A stretch of DNA of 7,709 nucleotides, from the NCBI GenBank assembly GCA_900554395.1, contig USHB01000066.1, forward strand, positions 1-7,709, in the 5' to 3' direction. The translations under genes and the position numbers were made by a program. Below, piece after piece: positions 1-6,404 of the stretch. This DNA is from an uncultured Phascolarctobacterium sp. Lineage in GTDB: Bacteria; Bacillota; Negativicutes; Acidaminococcales; Acidaminococcaceae. Positions within the stretch are counted from its first letter, which is position 1, and the number at the start of each line of letters is the position of its first letter. The notes beneath the pieces were generated by a model. The model was given only the letters and a program-made list of their open reading frames with translations. It was not told where the DNA came from and searched no databases.

Positions 1-887
1 TGACAGCAGCTTCTGTCATGGCGCTTATTTGTATTGATTATGGTCCGAATGATGGTTCTACCATTTTTATGTCCGGCGTTTTGAAAATGAATGTGGTAGA
101 TTTGTTTATAAACTATCAGTTTACTGTTACATTGTGCATCATTGCGGTTATTGCGCTGTGTATTCCTGTTTATTATAAATATATGGATAACCGGGACAGA
201 GTGAAAGGCAAATATGTTGCGCAGGAAGCATCTGTTATTAATAATCCTGATGTACCGGTTGCTTATGCGCTTTTGCCGGTTGTTCCGCTGGCAATTATTT
301 TTATTGACTATTTTGTGCCGGAAACAAAAATTGATGTAATTACGGCCAATGTTTTGGGGATGTTTTTTACTTTTGTAATAGAGTTTATCCGCCGCAGCGA
401 CCGCAGTGAAATTCCGAAAGATATTACGATTATTTTGCGTGCCATGGCTGATATTTTTGTATCGGTAGTGGCAATTATTATTTCTGCGTCTGTGTTTGCA
501 GCCGGTATTAAAACATTGGGCGGTATTACTATTTTTGCTAACTATATTTCCGAAATGGATGGCGCAGTATTTTTAATTATGGCGTTTTTATCGTTTATTA
601 CTTTTGCCTTTGCTGTTATTATGGGCAGTGGGGCGGCTCCGTTTTTTGCCTTCGGGCCGTTAATGCCGGAAATTGCAGCTAAACTTGGCATACCTGCCGT
701 GACGCTGATTTTGCCTATGGAGTTAAGCACTGCCCTTGGGCGTGCCTGCTCACCTGTATGCGGTGCCGTTATAGCTATTGCGGGTGTTGCCGGTGTTGAG
801 CCGATGCAGCTTGTTCAGCGCAGTGCGCCGCTGCTTGTTTTGGCATTTATTGTTAATATTGCAGCTTCTTACGTATTTACTATTTAA
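1..887 (+). CDS. dcuC: DcuC-family anaerobic C4-dicarboxylate transporter, 3' part (5' end outside window)
   Basis: An inner-membrane carrier of the DcuC family, known for proton- or cation-coupled exchange, uptake or efflux of succinate, fumarate and related C4 acids in anaerobes. The frame is open from base 3 with no start in view, so about 294 C-terminal residues of a roughly 460-residue family are present. The ATG at 18 is probably internal. Family landmarks I recognise, counted from that ATG: a loop then a membrane segment with AYALLPVVPL (83-92), the RAMADIF stretch (142-148), MGSGAAPFFAFGP (203-215) and, near the end, LGRACSPVCG (238-247) followed by hydrophobic helices. These align by eye with E. 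coli DcuC (RGMADAF, TGSGNAPFYAF, LGRTLSPVSG). The gene lies 18 bp upstream of a nucleoside hydrolase with no terminator between, so they are probably cotranscribed. The family call is firm. The substrate is inferred; a relative with another anion substrate is possible. Confidence 0.85.
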   Translation, partial: TAASVMALICIDYGPNDGSTIFMSGVLKMNVVDLFINYQFTVTLCIIAVIALCIPVYYKYMDNRDRVKGKYVAQEASVINNPDVPVAYALLPVVPLAIIFIDYFVPETKIDVITANVLGMFFTFVIEFIRRSDRSEIPKDITIILRAMADIFVSVVAIIISASVFAAGIKTLGGITIFANYISEMDGAVFLIMAFLSFITFAFAVIMGSGAAPFFAFGPLMPEIAAKLGIPAVTLILPMELSTALGRACSPVCGAVIAIAGVAGVEPMQLVQRSAPLLVLAFIVNIAASYVFTI

Positions 888-905
888 AAAAAGGAGTGGT
901 TATTT

Positions 906-1943
906 ATGGATAAGAAAAAATTTGTACTTGATTGTGACCCGGGTTCTGATGATGCCATTGCCATTATGCTGGCACTTTACAGTGAAAAAGTAAAACTGCT
1001 TGGCATTACTACGGTAAACGGTAACCGTATTGTGCCTAAAACTACCGAAAACGCCCTTCGTCTTGTGGAGTTTTTAAAAGCAGATGTACCTGTTTACCGC
1101 GGCTGTGCTAACCCTATTATCTGTAACAATATTCCAGGGCGCAAACCTAATTTGCCCCGTGTTACTTTAAATGATTGCCACGGAGATTTTCTTCCTCTGC
1201 CGGAAGCAACCATTAAAACGCAGCCGGAACATGCAGTATTTTATCTGGTAGATACTTTTATGAAATCGGAAGGCGATATAACCCTTGTGGCTGTTGGTCC
1301 GCTTACCAATGTTGCAATGGCTTTGCGCATTGAACCGAGCCTTGAAGAAAAAATCAAGCAAATTGTTATTATGGGCGGCGGACATACAGGATGCAACGCC
1401 AGTGCTTCGGCAGAATTTAATTTTTATGCAGACCCGGAAGCTGCAAAAATTGTAATGGACAGCAAAATTCCGAAAGTTATTTTGCCGCTTGATGCAACAT
1501 GGCGCGCCTGCATTACCGATGAAGAGTGCGACAAACTGGCGGAACTTGGTACGCCTGCTGCGCAAACGGCTGCCAAATTGCAAAAATTACGCATTGCAAA
1601 CTTAAAAGTTAACGATGTATCTGAAAATAATTTTGAACTGCGCCATACCGCTGGTACTGTTGGCGAAAAAGTATTGTATCGTTATGAAAACCACATGGCT
1701 CCTATTCACGATGCTTTAGCGGTTGCTTATTTGATTGACCCGAGTGTTGTAACCGAACTGGCTGATGCTAATGTTGATATTGATATTTCCGGCGGCATCT
1801 GCGATGGAAGAATGGTTGCAGATTTTCATAACACTAAAAAATCACAGGCACCTGTAACTGCTAAAGTTGCCTTAAATGCTGATGCTCATAAATTTGTAGA
1901 ACTTTTACTGCATAATTTAGGAAAAACAGAAATTGACAATTAA
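906..1943 (+). CDS. Inosine-uridine preferring nucleoside hydrolase
   Basis: A 345-residue cytoplasmic enzyme that hydrolyses the N-glycosidic bond of ribonucleosides to free base plus ribose, serving nucleoside salvage or catabolism. The N-terminal DCDPGSDDA (residues 9-17) is the family calcium-binding signature, with D11, D15 and D16 as expected ligands. Other conserved parts are TTVNGN (35-40), GPLTN (131-135, with T134 the likely calcium ligand), MGGG (156-159), AEFN (169-172, with N172 contacting ribose) and IHDALAV (267-273). H268 and D269 match the catalytic or leaving-group histidine and the last calcium aspartate. Length is slightly above the usual 310-330. The start is set by AGGAG at 892-896, nine bases before ATG. 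No signal peptide is seen. It follows the dicarboxylate carrier and ends before a hairpin terminator. I cannot tell which of the RihA, RihB or RihC specificities it has, so no symbol is given. Confidence 0.93.
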   Translation: MDKKKFVLDCDPGSDDAIAIMLALYSEKVKLLGITTVNGNRIVPKTTENALRLVEFLKADVPVYRGCANPIICNNIPGRKPNLPRVTLNDCHGDFLPLPEATIKTQPEHAVFYLVDTFMKSEGDITLVAVGPLTNVAMALRIEPSLEEKIKQIVIMGGGHTGCNASASAEFNFYADPEAAKIVMDSKIPKVILPLDATWRACITDEECDKLAELGTPAAQTAAKLQKLRIANLKVNDVSENNFELRHTAGTVGEKVLYRYENHMAPIHDALAVAYLIDPSVVTELADANVDIDISGGICDGRMVADFHNTKKSQAPVTAKVALNADAHKFVELLLHNLGKTEIDN

Positions 1944-1971
1944 TTTTTAAAACTATAATAAATAACAAAAC

Positions 1972-2010
1972 AGCCTGCCTTTGCGTTTGCAAAAGCAGGC
2001 TAAATTTTTT
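1972..2010. terminator. Rho-independent terminator, probably bidirectional
   Basis: AGCCTGC (1972-1978) pairs with GCAGGCT (1995-2001); after one C/A mismatch, TTTGC (1980-1984) pairs with GCAAA (1989-1993) across a GTTT loop. A run of six T (2005-2010) follows on the plus strand, fitting termination of the nucleoside hydrolase transcript. Read on the minus strand, the same hairpin lies just after the tRNA-Arg 3' end and is followed by a weaker T-rich tract, so it could end that transcript too. Confidence 0.8.
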
Positions 2011-2016
2011 ATAATC

Positions 2017-2091
2017 TGGTACGCCTGAGTGGAATCGAACCACCGCACGCGGCTCCGGAGGCCGCTGCTCTATCCACTGAGCTACAGGCGC
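2017..2091 (-). tRNA. tRNA-Arg (anticodon CCG), CCA encoded
   Basis: On the minus strand a full 75-nt cloverleaf folds. The acceptor stem is GCGCCTG (2091-2085) with CAGGCGT, the first pair being a G-U wobble. The D stem is GCTC/GAGC. The anticodon arm is GCGGC, loop CTCCGGA, GCCGC, giving anticodon CCG (reads CGG, arginine). A 4-nt variable loop GTGC follows, then a T arm with loop TTCGATT. The discriminator A is followed by an encoded CCA (2019-2017). The gene converges on the nucleoside hydrolase terminator and has its own promoter at 2106-2134. Confidence 0.96.
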
Positions 2092-2105
2092 ACTATAACA
2101 TTTGC

Positions 2106-2134
2106 ATTATACCACAATTAAGTGTTTTGTACAA
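2106..2134 (-). promoter_or_regulatory. Sigma-70 type promoter of tRNA-Arg
   Basis: On the minus strand TTGTAC (2134-2129) and a perfect TATAAT (2111-2106) are separated by 17 bases. The mature tRNA 5' end lies 15 bases past the -10 box, leaving room for a short 5' leader to be removed by RNase P. Confidence 0.72.
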
Positions 2135-2162
2135 TCTTGGTGCGCATGCTTTAGCTTTTATT

Positions 2163-2190
2163 TTGCAGAAGCAGTTTTTTATGTTACAAT
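2163..2190 (+). promoter_or_regulatory. Candidate promoter of the AI-2E family gene
   Basis: TTGCAG (2163-2168) and TACAAT (2185-2190) are 16 bases apart, about 30 bases before the ATG at 2220. It is back-to-back with the tRNA promoter. The boxes are near consensus but the region is AT-rich, so this stays tentative. Confidence 0.5.
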
Positions 2191-2219
2191 TAGCTTATTA
2201 AACTTAAGCGGAGATAATT

Positions 2220-3341
2220 ATGCAAAAACCACTTTGGCGGGAATGGCTCGCCGCAATAATTTTAATATGGGCTTTGTGGAATTATGAAATAACATTAAAA
2301 ATTTTAGGCGGCGCAGTTAATATTTTAATGCCTTTTATTTTGGGCGGCGCTATCGCTTTTGTTGTTAATGTACTGCTTGCCCACTTGGAAACAGGTTGGC
2401 AAATTGCGTTTAAAGGCAGGTTTAGCGCTGCCAAACGTCCGGTTTGCCTTACGCTCAGCTTTGCGCTGATAACAGGCATTGTTGTACTTTTATTTATTAA
2501 TGTTGTGCCGGAACTGCACAACAGCCTTAAAGTTCTGGCAGCAAAAGTGCCTGAAGCGCTGACTCGGTTTAACGTTTATCTGCATGAGCGGATAGCTGTA
2601 TGGAATTTATCTGATAATGATATTGCTTATATTCAGCAGGAATGGAAAAAACTGACCAACGCGGCTATTGTTTTTTGGGAGAGCAATAAGGGCACGCTGC
2701 TTTCACGTACATGGAATATGACTACATCTTTTGTCGGTACTATTACCAACGTAGTTATCGGCGTGGTATTTGCCATTTATATTTTGCTGGATAAAGAACG
2801 CCTGGCGCACAGCAGCCGCCGCGCTGTATATGCGTTTTGCAGCAGGGAAAATGCCGAATATTTGCTTAATGCCGCTGCGCTTTCTAAAAAAGTGTTTGCC
2901 GGTTTTGTGGGCGGGCAGCTTTTGGAAGAATTTTTGCTTGGGCTGATGTGTTTTGCAGGTATGCTTATTTTAAGTATGCCTTATGCGCTTGTAATTTCCG
3001 CACTGGTAGCTTTTCTGGCTCTGGTGCCTATTATCGGCACAATGGTAAGCGCCGTTATCGGCTGCGTTTTTATACTTATTTCGCAGCCGGAAAAAGTGCT
3101 GCCGTTTATAATTTTCTTTATTGTTTTGCAGCGCATTGAGGGTGATATTTTGTATCCCCGTGTAGTTGGCAAGTCGGTAGGCTTATCGGGCCTATGGGTT
3201 TTGGCTGCTGTAACTGTCGGCGGCGGGTTGTTTGGCATTACGGGCATGATAATCAGCGTACCGCTATGCTCTGTATGTTATGCGCTGCTTTCTGATGCCG
3301 TAAAAAAACGCTTGGAAAATAAAAAATTAAAAGATGTTTGA
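2220..3341 (+). CDS. AI-2E family transporter (PerM/YtvI-like, formerly UPF0118) membrane protein
   Basis: A 373-residue polytopic inner-membrane protein. The family takes its name from E. coli TqsA, linked to autoinducer-2 export, but members have been tied to other roles such as ion or solute transport, so the name does not set a substrate. Hydrophobic stretches lie at about 9-21, 32-53, 76-97, 160-181, 226-286, 292-304 and 317-355, with a hydrophilic, probably extracytoplasmic, region at about 98-158. The C-terminal half holds the family signature: LALVPIIGTMVSAV (266-279), ILYPRVVGKSVGLSG (310-324) and GGLFGITGMIISVPL (335-349). Length is typical (about 340-390). GGAG at 2210-2213 lies six bases before ATG and decides the start. 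The gene ends 18 bp before the CGGC protein gene and no terminator intervenes. The family is clear; the function here is unknown. Confidence 0.88.
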   Translation: MQKPLWREWLAAIILIWALWNYEITLKILGGAVNILMPFILGGAIAFVVNVLLAHLETGWQIAFKGRFSAAKRPVCLTLSFALITGIVVLLFINVVPELHNSLKVLAAKVPEALTRFNVYLHERIAVWNLSDNDIAYIQQEWKKLTNAAIVFWESNKGTLLSRTWNMTTSFVGTITNVVIGVVFAIYILLDKERLAHSSRRAVYAFCSRENAEYLLNAAALSKKVFAGFVGGQLLEEFLLGLMCFAGMLILSMPYALVISALVAFLALVPIIGTMVSAVIGCVFILISQPEKVLPFIIFFIVLQRIEGDILYPRVVGKSVGLSGLWVLAAVTVGGGLFGITGMIISVPLCSVCYALLSDAVKKRLENKKLKDV

Positions 3342-3359
3342 TTTTTATGGAGGAATAAA

Positions 3360-3713
3360 ATGAAAAAAATTGCTGTACTGCGCTGTCTGAGAGTAAGTGC
3401 TTCCTGTACTGGCAGCGGCTGCCTGCGTGCCATGAATGAAAAAACAGGCGCGTTTGAGCGTTATGGAGATGAACAATTACAGGCTGTTGCCTTTTTTACC
3501 TGCAACGGTTGTGAAGAAAATAAACTTCCCAATCAGGAGGGGATTAATAAAAAAGTTGAGCGCATAAAAAAACTTAACCCAGATGCGCTTCATTTAAGCA
3601 ACTGCACAATGCCGAAAGATGAAAACGGCAACCGCGTTATCTGCCCGGTGATTAAAAAACTTGAAGATGAGTTTACACAGGCAGGCATTACAGTTGTACA
3701 TGGAACGCACTGA
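3360..3713 (+). CDS. CGGC domain-containing small cysteine-rich protein (CNGC variant)
   Basis: A 117-residue soluble protein of the CGGC-domain family, named for a conserved cysteine motif and thought to bind metal; its biochemical role is not known. It contains seven cysteines: C9 and C16 in the N-terminal region (RCLRVSASCTGSGCLRA), C21, C48 and C51 in TCNGC, C82 in HLSNCT, and C95 in ICP. H78 and the C-terminal H114 and H117 could add ligands. The family pattern ACTGxGC, then FERY (32-35), then FFTCxGC, then a HxSxC element and a final CP is all visible. The odd point is CNGC in place of CGGC. The start is fixed by GGAGG at 3349-3353, six bases before ATG. It lies between the AI-2E family gene (18 bp) and rng (22 bp), suggesting one transcript, although the functional link is obscure. 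Confidence 0.82.
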   Translation: MKKIAVLRCLRVSASCTGSGCLRAMNEKTGAFERYGDEQLQAVAFFTCNGCEENKLPNQEGINKKVERIKKLNPDALHLSNCTMPKDENGNRVICPVIKKLEDEFTQAGITVVHGTH

Positions 3714-3735
3714 GCATTGATTTTTTTGAAAGAGG

Positions 3736-5157
3736 GTGCCTGCTACGGCTAAGATAATTATTTCTGCGGTAAACCCGGAAGAAACCCGCATGGGTATTGC
3801 GGAAAACGGCAGGTTAATGGAATATATTGTAGAACGCAAAAGCAATTCGCAGCTTGTTGGCAGTATCTTCTCCGGCAGGGTGTGCAATGTGGTGCGCGGC
3901 ATACAGGCTGCATTTATTGATATTGGGCTGGATAAAAACGCGTTTTTGTATCTTGGCGATAAAGCCGTTGTTACCGAAGGACAGAAAGTGCTGGTGGAAA
4001 TTACCAAAGATGCGCGCGGCACCAAGGGCCCTACGGCTACGCTTGATTTATCGCTGCCGGGGCGCTATGCAGTGCTTTTGCCGGGTGCTGCATATATCGG
4101 CATTTCGCGTAAAATTACAGAAAGCGCCGAGCGTGCCCGCCTGAAACAAATTGCGGAAGATGTAACCGGCGGCAAGGTTGGCGTGGTAATCCGCACCAAT
4201 GCGCAAGGTGCGGCGGGAGAAGCACTGCGCCGGGATTTGCAGCAGCTTTTAACAGACTGGCAGGTTATTCAGGCGCGCGCAAAGCTTGCCAAAAATCCGC
4301 AGGTTCTGCATCGTGAACTGGATATTTCCGTCCGCATTGTGCGAGATTATTTAAACGCCGGTGTAGATGAAGTTATTGTAGATGATGCCGCCGTTTATAA
4401 ACGTCTGGAAGAACTTTTGCAGGGGCTTGCGGAAGAACGGTGCAAACTGACGCTGCATGATAAACAGACTGATATTTTTACTTATTACCGTCTCAGCGAT
4501 GATATTGCTTCCATCAGCGACAGGCGTGTTGATTTGCCGAGCGGCGGTTACTTGATTATTGATTATACCGAGGCAATGACGGTTATAGATGTGAACAGCG
4601 GACATTTCAGCGGACGGGAAAGCCTTGCCGAAACAGTAATGCAGATTAACCGCGAAGCGGCGGCGGAAATAGCGCGGCAATTACGTTTGCGTGATATTGG
4701 CGGCATTATTGTAGTTGATTTTATCGACATGGATAAAAAAGAATACCGCGAGGAAATCATGGCGCTGTTAGAAGAAGCGCTGCAGGCAGACAAAATGAAA
4801 CCCTGCGTACAGGATATGACGGTGCTTAATCTGGTAGAAATAACACGCAAAAAAGCGCGCCAGAATCTTTCTGCGGTACTGTATGCGCCGTGTCCGGTAT
4901 GCCAGGGCAGCGGCAGGGTGCAGTCGCAGGAAACAATAGGACTTGAGATAAAACGCCGCCTGCGCACGCTTTTGGCGAAACCATGTGCGCCGCGCAGCAT
5001 TTTGATTATGGTCAGCCCATGGCTTGCCGAATGGCTGAACCATAAGGTTATGCGCCAGTGGGAAAAAGAACTGAACTGCACGCTTGCCGTAACGGCAGAA
5101 CCGCGTTTGCAACTTGAAACTTTTTCTCTTTTGGATAATACCGGTGTTGACAAATGA
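3736..5157 (+). CDS. rng: Ribonuclease G (Rne/Rng family); start codon uncertain
   Basis: An endoribonuclease that cuts single-stranded AU-rich RNA, with roles in rRNA 5' maturation and mRNA decay, acting in the cytoplasm. Counting from GTG 3736 (473 residues): an S1-like RNA-binding domain at about 36-125 (SGRVCNVVRGIQAAFIDIG, 46-64); a 5'-monophosphate sensor with R153 and T154 in VVIRTNAQG; the DNase I-like catalytic region with magnesium-ligand aspartates D285 in VIDVNSG and D328 in GGIIVVDFIDM; and the zinc-link CPVCQGSG with C386 and C389. Length matches RNase G (about 490), and the long disordered tail of RNase E is absent. An in-frame stop at 3727-3729 limits the start. GTG 3736 abuts or lies inside the only ribosome-binding-like sequence (3731-3738). 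ACG 3745, beginning [ACG]AKIIISAVNPEETR, has ideal spacing. Its last codons contain the promoter for rplU. The product is certain, the start is not. Confidence 0.93.
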   Translation: MPATAKIIISAVNPEETRMGIAENGRLMEYIVERKSNSQLVGSIFSGRVCNVVRGIQAAFIDIGLDKNAFLYLGDKAVVTEGQKVLVEITKDARGTKGPTATLDLSLPGRYAVLLPGAAYIGISRKITESAERARLKQIAEDVTGGKVGVVIRTNAQGAAGEALRRDLQQLLTDWQVIQARAKLAKNPQVLHRELDISVRIVRDYLNAGVDEVIVDDAAVYKRLEELLQGLAEERCKLTLHDKQTDIFTYYRLSDDIASISDRRVDLPSGGYLIIDYTEAMTVIDVNSGHFSGRESLAETVMQINREAAAEIARQLRLRDIGGIIVVDFIDMDKKEYREEIMALLEEALQADKMKPCVQDMTVLNLVEITRKKARQNLSAVLYAPCPVCQGSGRVQSQETIGLEIKRRLRTLLAKPCAPRSILIMVSPWLAEWLNHKVMRQWEKELNCTLAVTAEPRLQLETFSLLDNTGVDK

Positions 5158-5175
5158 CGCTGGTTGTGGTAAATT
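5147..5175 (+). promoter_or_regulatory. Promoter of rplU-prp-rpmA, overlapping the rng stop codon
   Basis: A perfect TTGACA (5147-5152) lies in the final codons of rng. Seventeen bases later comes TAAATT (5170-5175), preceded by TGG, an extended -10 element (TG at 5167-5168). Transcription would start near 5182, leaving a leader of about 100 nt before rplU. Confidence 0.75.
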
Positions 5176-5181
5176 ATTCCA

Positions 5182-5282
5182 GTATAGACTGATTGAGTCT
5201 GTCCCCAACCGCGCAGAGAGGTTCCGTAAACTCCGAAGGAGTACCGTATTTGGCGAGTATATTACAAGGGAGGTGCAAATAA
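5182..5282 (+). promoter_or_regulatory. Structured 5' leader of rplU, candidate L21 leader
   Basis: The 125-bp gap between rng and rplU carries no gene but can form local structure. AGACT (5186-5190) pairs with AGTCT (5196-5200) over a 5-base loop. ACTCC (5230-5234) pairs with GGAGT (5238-5242) over GAA, extended by GGT (5220-5222) with ACC (5243-5245) after a 7-nt bulge. CCAA (5205-5208) and TTGG (5250-5253) could close an outer helix. A ribosomal protein L21 leader RNA is known upstream of rplU in Firmicutes and is thought to allow autogenous control. The position fits, but I have not matched the consensus. Confidence 0.45.
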
Positions 5283-5594
5283 ATGTACGCAGTTATTAAA
5301 ACCGGCGGTAAACAGTACCGCGTAGCTGAAGGCGATGTATTAAACGTTGAAAAACTTAATGCAGAAGCTGGCAGCGAAGTTGTATTTGACGAAGTTCTTA
5401 CCGTAGTTAACGATGCTGATGTTAAAATCGGCCAGCCTGTAGTTGAAGGCGCAAAAGTTACTGCTAAAGTTGTAGAGCAGGGCAAAGGCGAAAAAATCCT
5501 CGTTTTCAAATACAAAGCTAAATCCAACTACCGTAAACGCCAGGGCCATCGTCAGCCGTTTACTAAAGTAGAAATCTCCAAAATTGAAGCATAA
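5283..5594 (+). CDS. rplU: 50S ribosomal protein L21
   Basis: A 103-residue large-subunit protein that binds 23S rRNA. It has the standard length and the family start [14 protein letters not shown], with the conserved FDEVL (35-39) and, near the C-terminus, the basic [19 protein letters not shown] run that contacts rRNA. Ribosome-binding GGAGGTG (5269-5275) is seven bases before ATG, a very strong site that suits a highly expressed gene. Its TAA stop shares a base with the ATG of prp (TAATG), so translation of the two is probably coupled. A promoter and structured leader precede it. Confidence 0.98.
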   Translation: MYAVIKTGGKQYRVAEGDVLNVEKLNAEAGSEVVFDEVLTVVNDADVKIGQPVVEGAKVTAKVVEQGKGEKILVFKYKAKSNYRKRQGHRQPFTKVEISKIEA

Positions 5595-5920
5595 TGGTTA
5601 AAGTCAGTATTTGCCGTGATAAAAACGGAAATATTATCTCGTATGAGGTAGCCGGGCATGCCGGATGTGAGGATGAGGACGGTTATGACCTTGTCTGCAA
5701 TTCGGTTTCCGTACTGACTCAGGCTCCGCTTATCGGTTTGGAGCGTTACCTTAAACTTAAGCCGCATTATACAGTTGACGAAGAAAGCGGCATCTTTACA
5801 TTAGAACTTGACAAAACTAACAGCAGCACGCAGGCAATACTTGAAACCATGTATCTTGCGCTGCAAAGCGTGGAACGCCAGTTCCCGCAGTTTGTCAAAG
5901 TGCAAGCCATCAGGAGGTGA
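5594..5920 (+). CDS. prp: Ribosomal-processing cysteine protease Prp
   Basis: A 108-residue cysteine protease (YsxB family) that, as established in Staphylococcus aureus, removes a short N-terminal extension from ribosomal protein L27; the cleavage is essential there. The catalytic dyad is visible: H22 in the AGHAG stretch (20-24) and C35 in YDLVCNSVSVL (31-41), with D32 also conserved. The length is typical. The start codon overlaps the rplU stop by one base, so no separate ribosome-binding site is needed. Its last codons (AGG AGG TGA, 5912-5920) form the Shine-Dalgarno sequence for rpmA. Placement between L21 and its substrate L27 is the conserved Firmicutes arrangement. Confidence 0.95.
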   Translation: MVKVSICRDKNGNIISYEVAGHAGCEDEDGYDLVCNSVSVLTQAPLIGLERYLKLKPHYTVDEESGIFTLELDKTNSSTQAILETMYLALQSVERQFPQFVKVQAIRR

Positions 5921-5926
5921 ATACCG

Positions 5927-6217
5927 ATGTTTGAACTGATTCTTCAATTACATGCACATAAAAAAGGTACCGGTAGCTCTCACAACGGACGTGACTCCAA
6001 CTCTCAGCGTCTCGGCACCAAAGCGCATGAAAGCCAGCTCGTTACCGCAGGCAGCATCATCGTGCGCCAGCGTGGTACCCGCTTCTATCCCGGCAACAAC
6101 GTAGGCATGGGTAAAGATTACACCATCTACGCTAAAGTTGAAGGCCGCGTTAAATTTGAACGCAAAGGCCGCGACAAACGCCAAATCAGCGTATATCCGG
6201 TTGAAGAAGCAATGTAA
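5927..6217 (+). CDS. rpmA: 50S ribosomal protein L27 with Prp-cleavable N-terminal extension
   Basis: A 96-residue large-subunit protein whose mature N-terminus reaches the peptidyl-transferase centre. The body is canonical: [20 protein letters not shown] (10-29), then [21 protein letters not shown]. The first nine residues, MFELILQLH, form the extension that Prp would cut before A10, as in the S. aureus LNLQFF/A site. Here the two residues before the cut are L-H rather than the usual aromatic-rich pair. A near-perfect AGGAGGTGA (5912-5920) lies six bases before ATG and overlaps the prp stop. A strong terminator follows, so obg, often next in Firmicutes, is not in this transcript. Confidence 0.98.
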   Translation: MFELILQLHAHKKGTGSSHNGRDSNSQRLGTKAHESQLVTAGSIIVRQRGTRFYPGNNVGMGKDYTIYAKVEGRVKFERKGRDKRQISVYPVEEAM

Positions 6218-6226
6218 TTTGCGCAT

Positions 6227-6261
6227 AACCCCAAAGTTTAAGGCTTTGGGGTTTTTATTTT
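6227..6261 (+). terminator. Rho-independent terminator of rplU-prp-rpmA
   Basis: AACCCCAAAG (6227-6236) pairs perfectly with CTTTGGGGTT (6244-6253) over a 7-base loop, followed by TTTTTATTTT. It separates the ribosomal protein unit from trxA. Confidence 0.92.
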
Positions 6262-6336
6262 GCCGCTTTACAATAAAAATTATTTACTGCAAATGTAAAT
6301 TGTTTGTGATTTTGTCCGAATATTGCTGTAAATCTA

Positions 6337-6365
6337 TTGAACAAAAGGTCAAAAAATGTTATGAT
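6337..6365 (+). promoter_or_regulatory. Promoter of trxA-trxB
   Basis: TTGAAC (6337-6342) and TATGAT (6360-6365) are 17 bases apart, and TG at 6357-6358 makes an extended -10. Start of transcription would be near 6372, giving a short leader of about 33 nt with AAGGAGTGAT (6391-6400) before the trxA ATG at 6405. Confidence 0.8.
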
Positions 6366-6404
6366 TAAAACATCAAAAAGTATAATTTTTAAGGAGTGAT
6401 ATAA

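Noticed and set aside
2102..2287. Small plus-strand open frame of 61 codons upstream of and overlapping the AI-2E family gene
   Set aside because: It covers the divergent promoter region, lacks a ribosome-binding site and overlaps the start of the well-supported gene in another frame.
4563..5153. Minus-strand open frame of 196 codons opposite rng
   Set aside because: Antisense shadow of the catalytic half of RNase G; serine-rich translation with no family features.
6337..6352. TTGA-N8-TCAA inverted repeat considered as an FNR/CRP-type site
   Set aside because: The spacing differs from the family site (6 bases between these half-sites), and TTGA is already explained by the -35 box.
6138..6368. 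Plus-strand open frame overlapping the rpmA end and running to the trxA promoter
   Set aside because: It is out of frame with rpmA, crosses the strong terminator at 6227-6261, and its product has no recognisable features.
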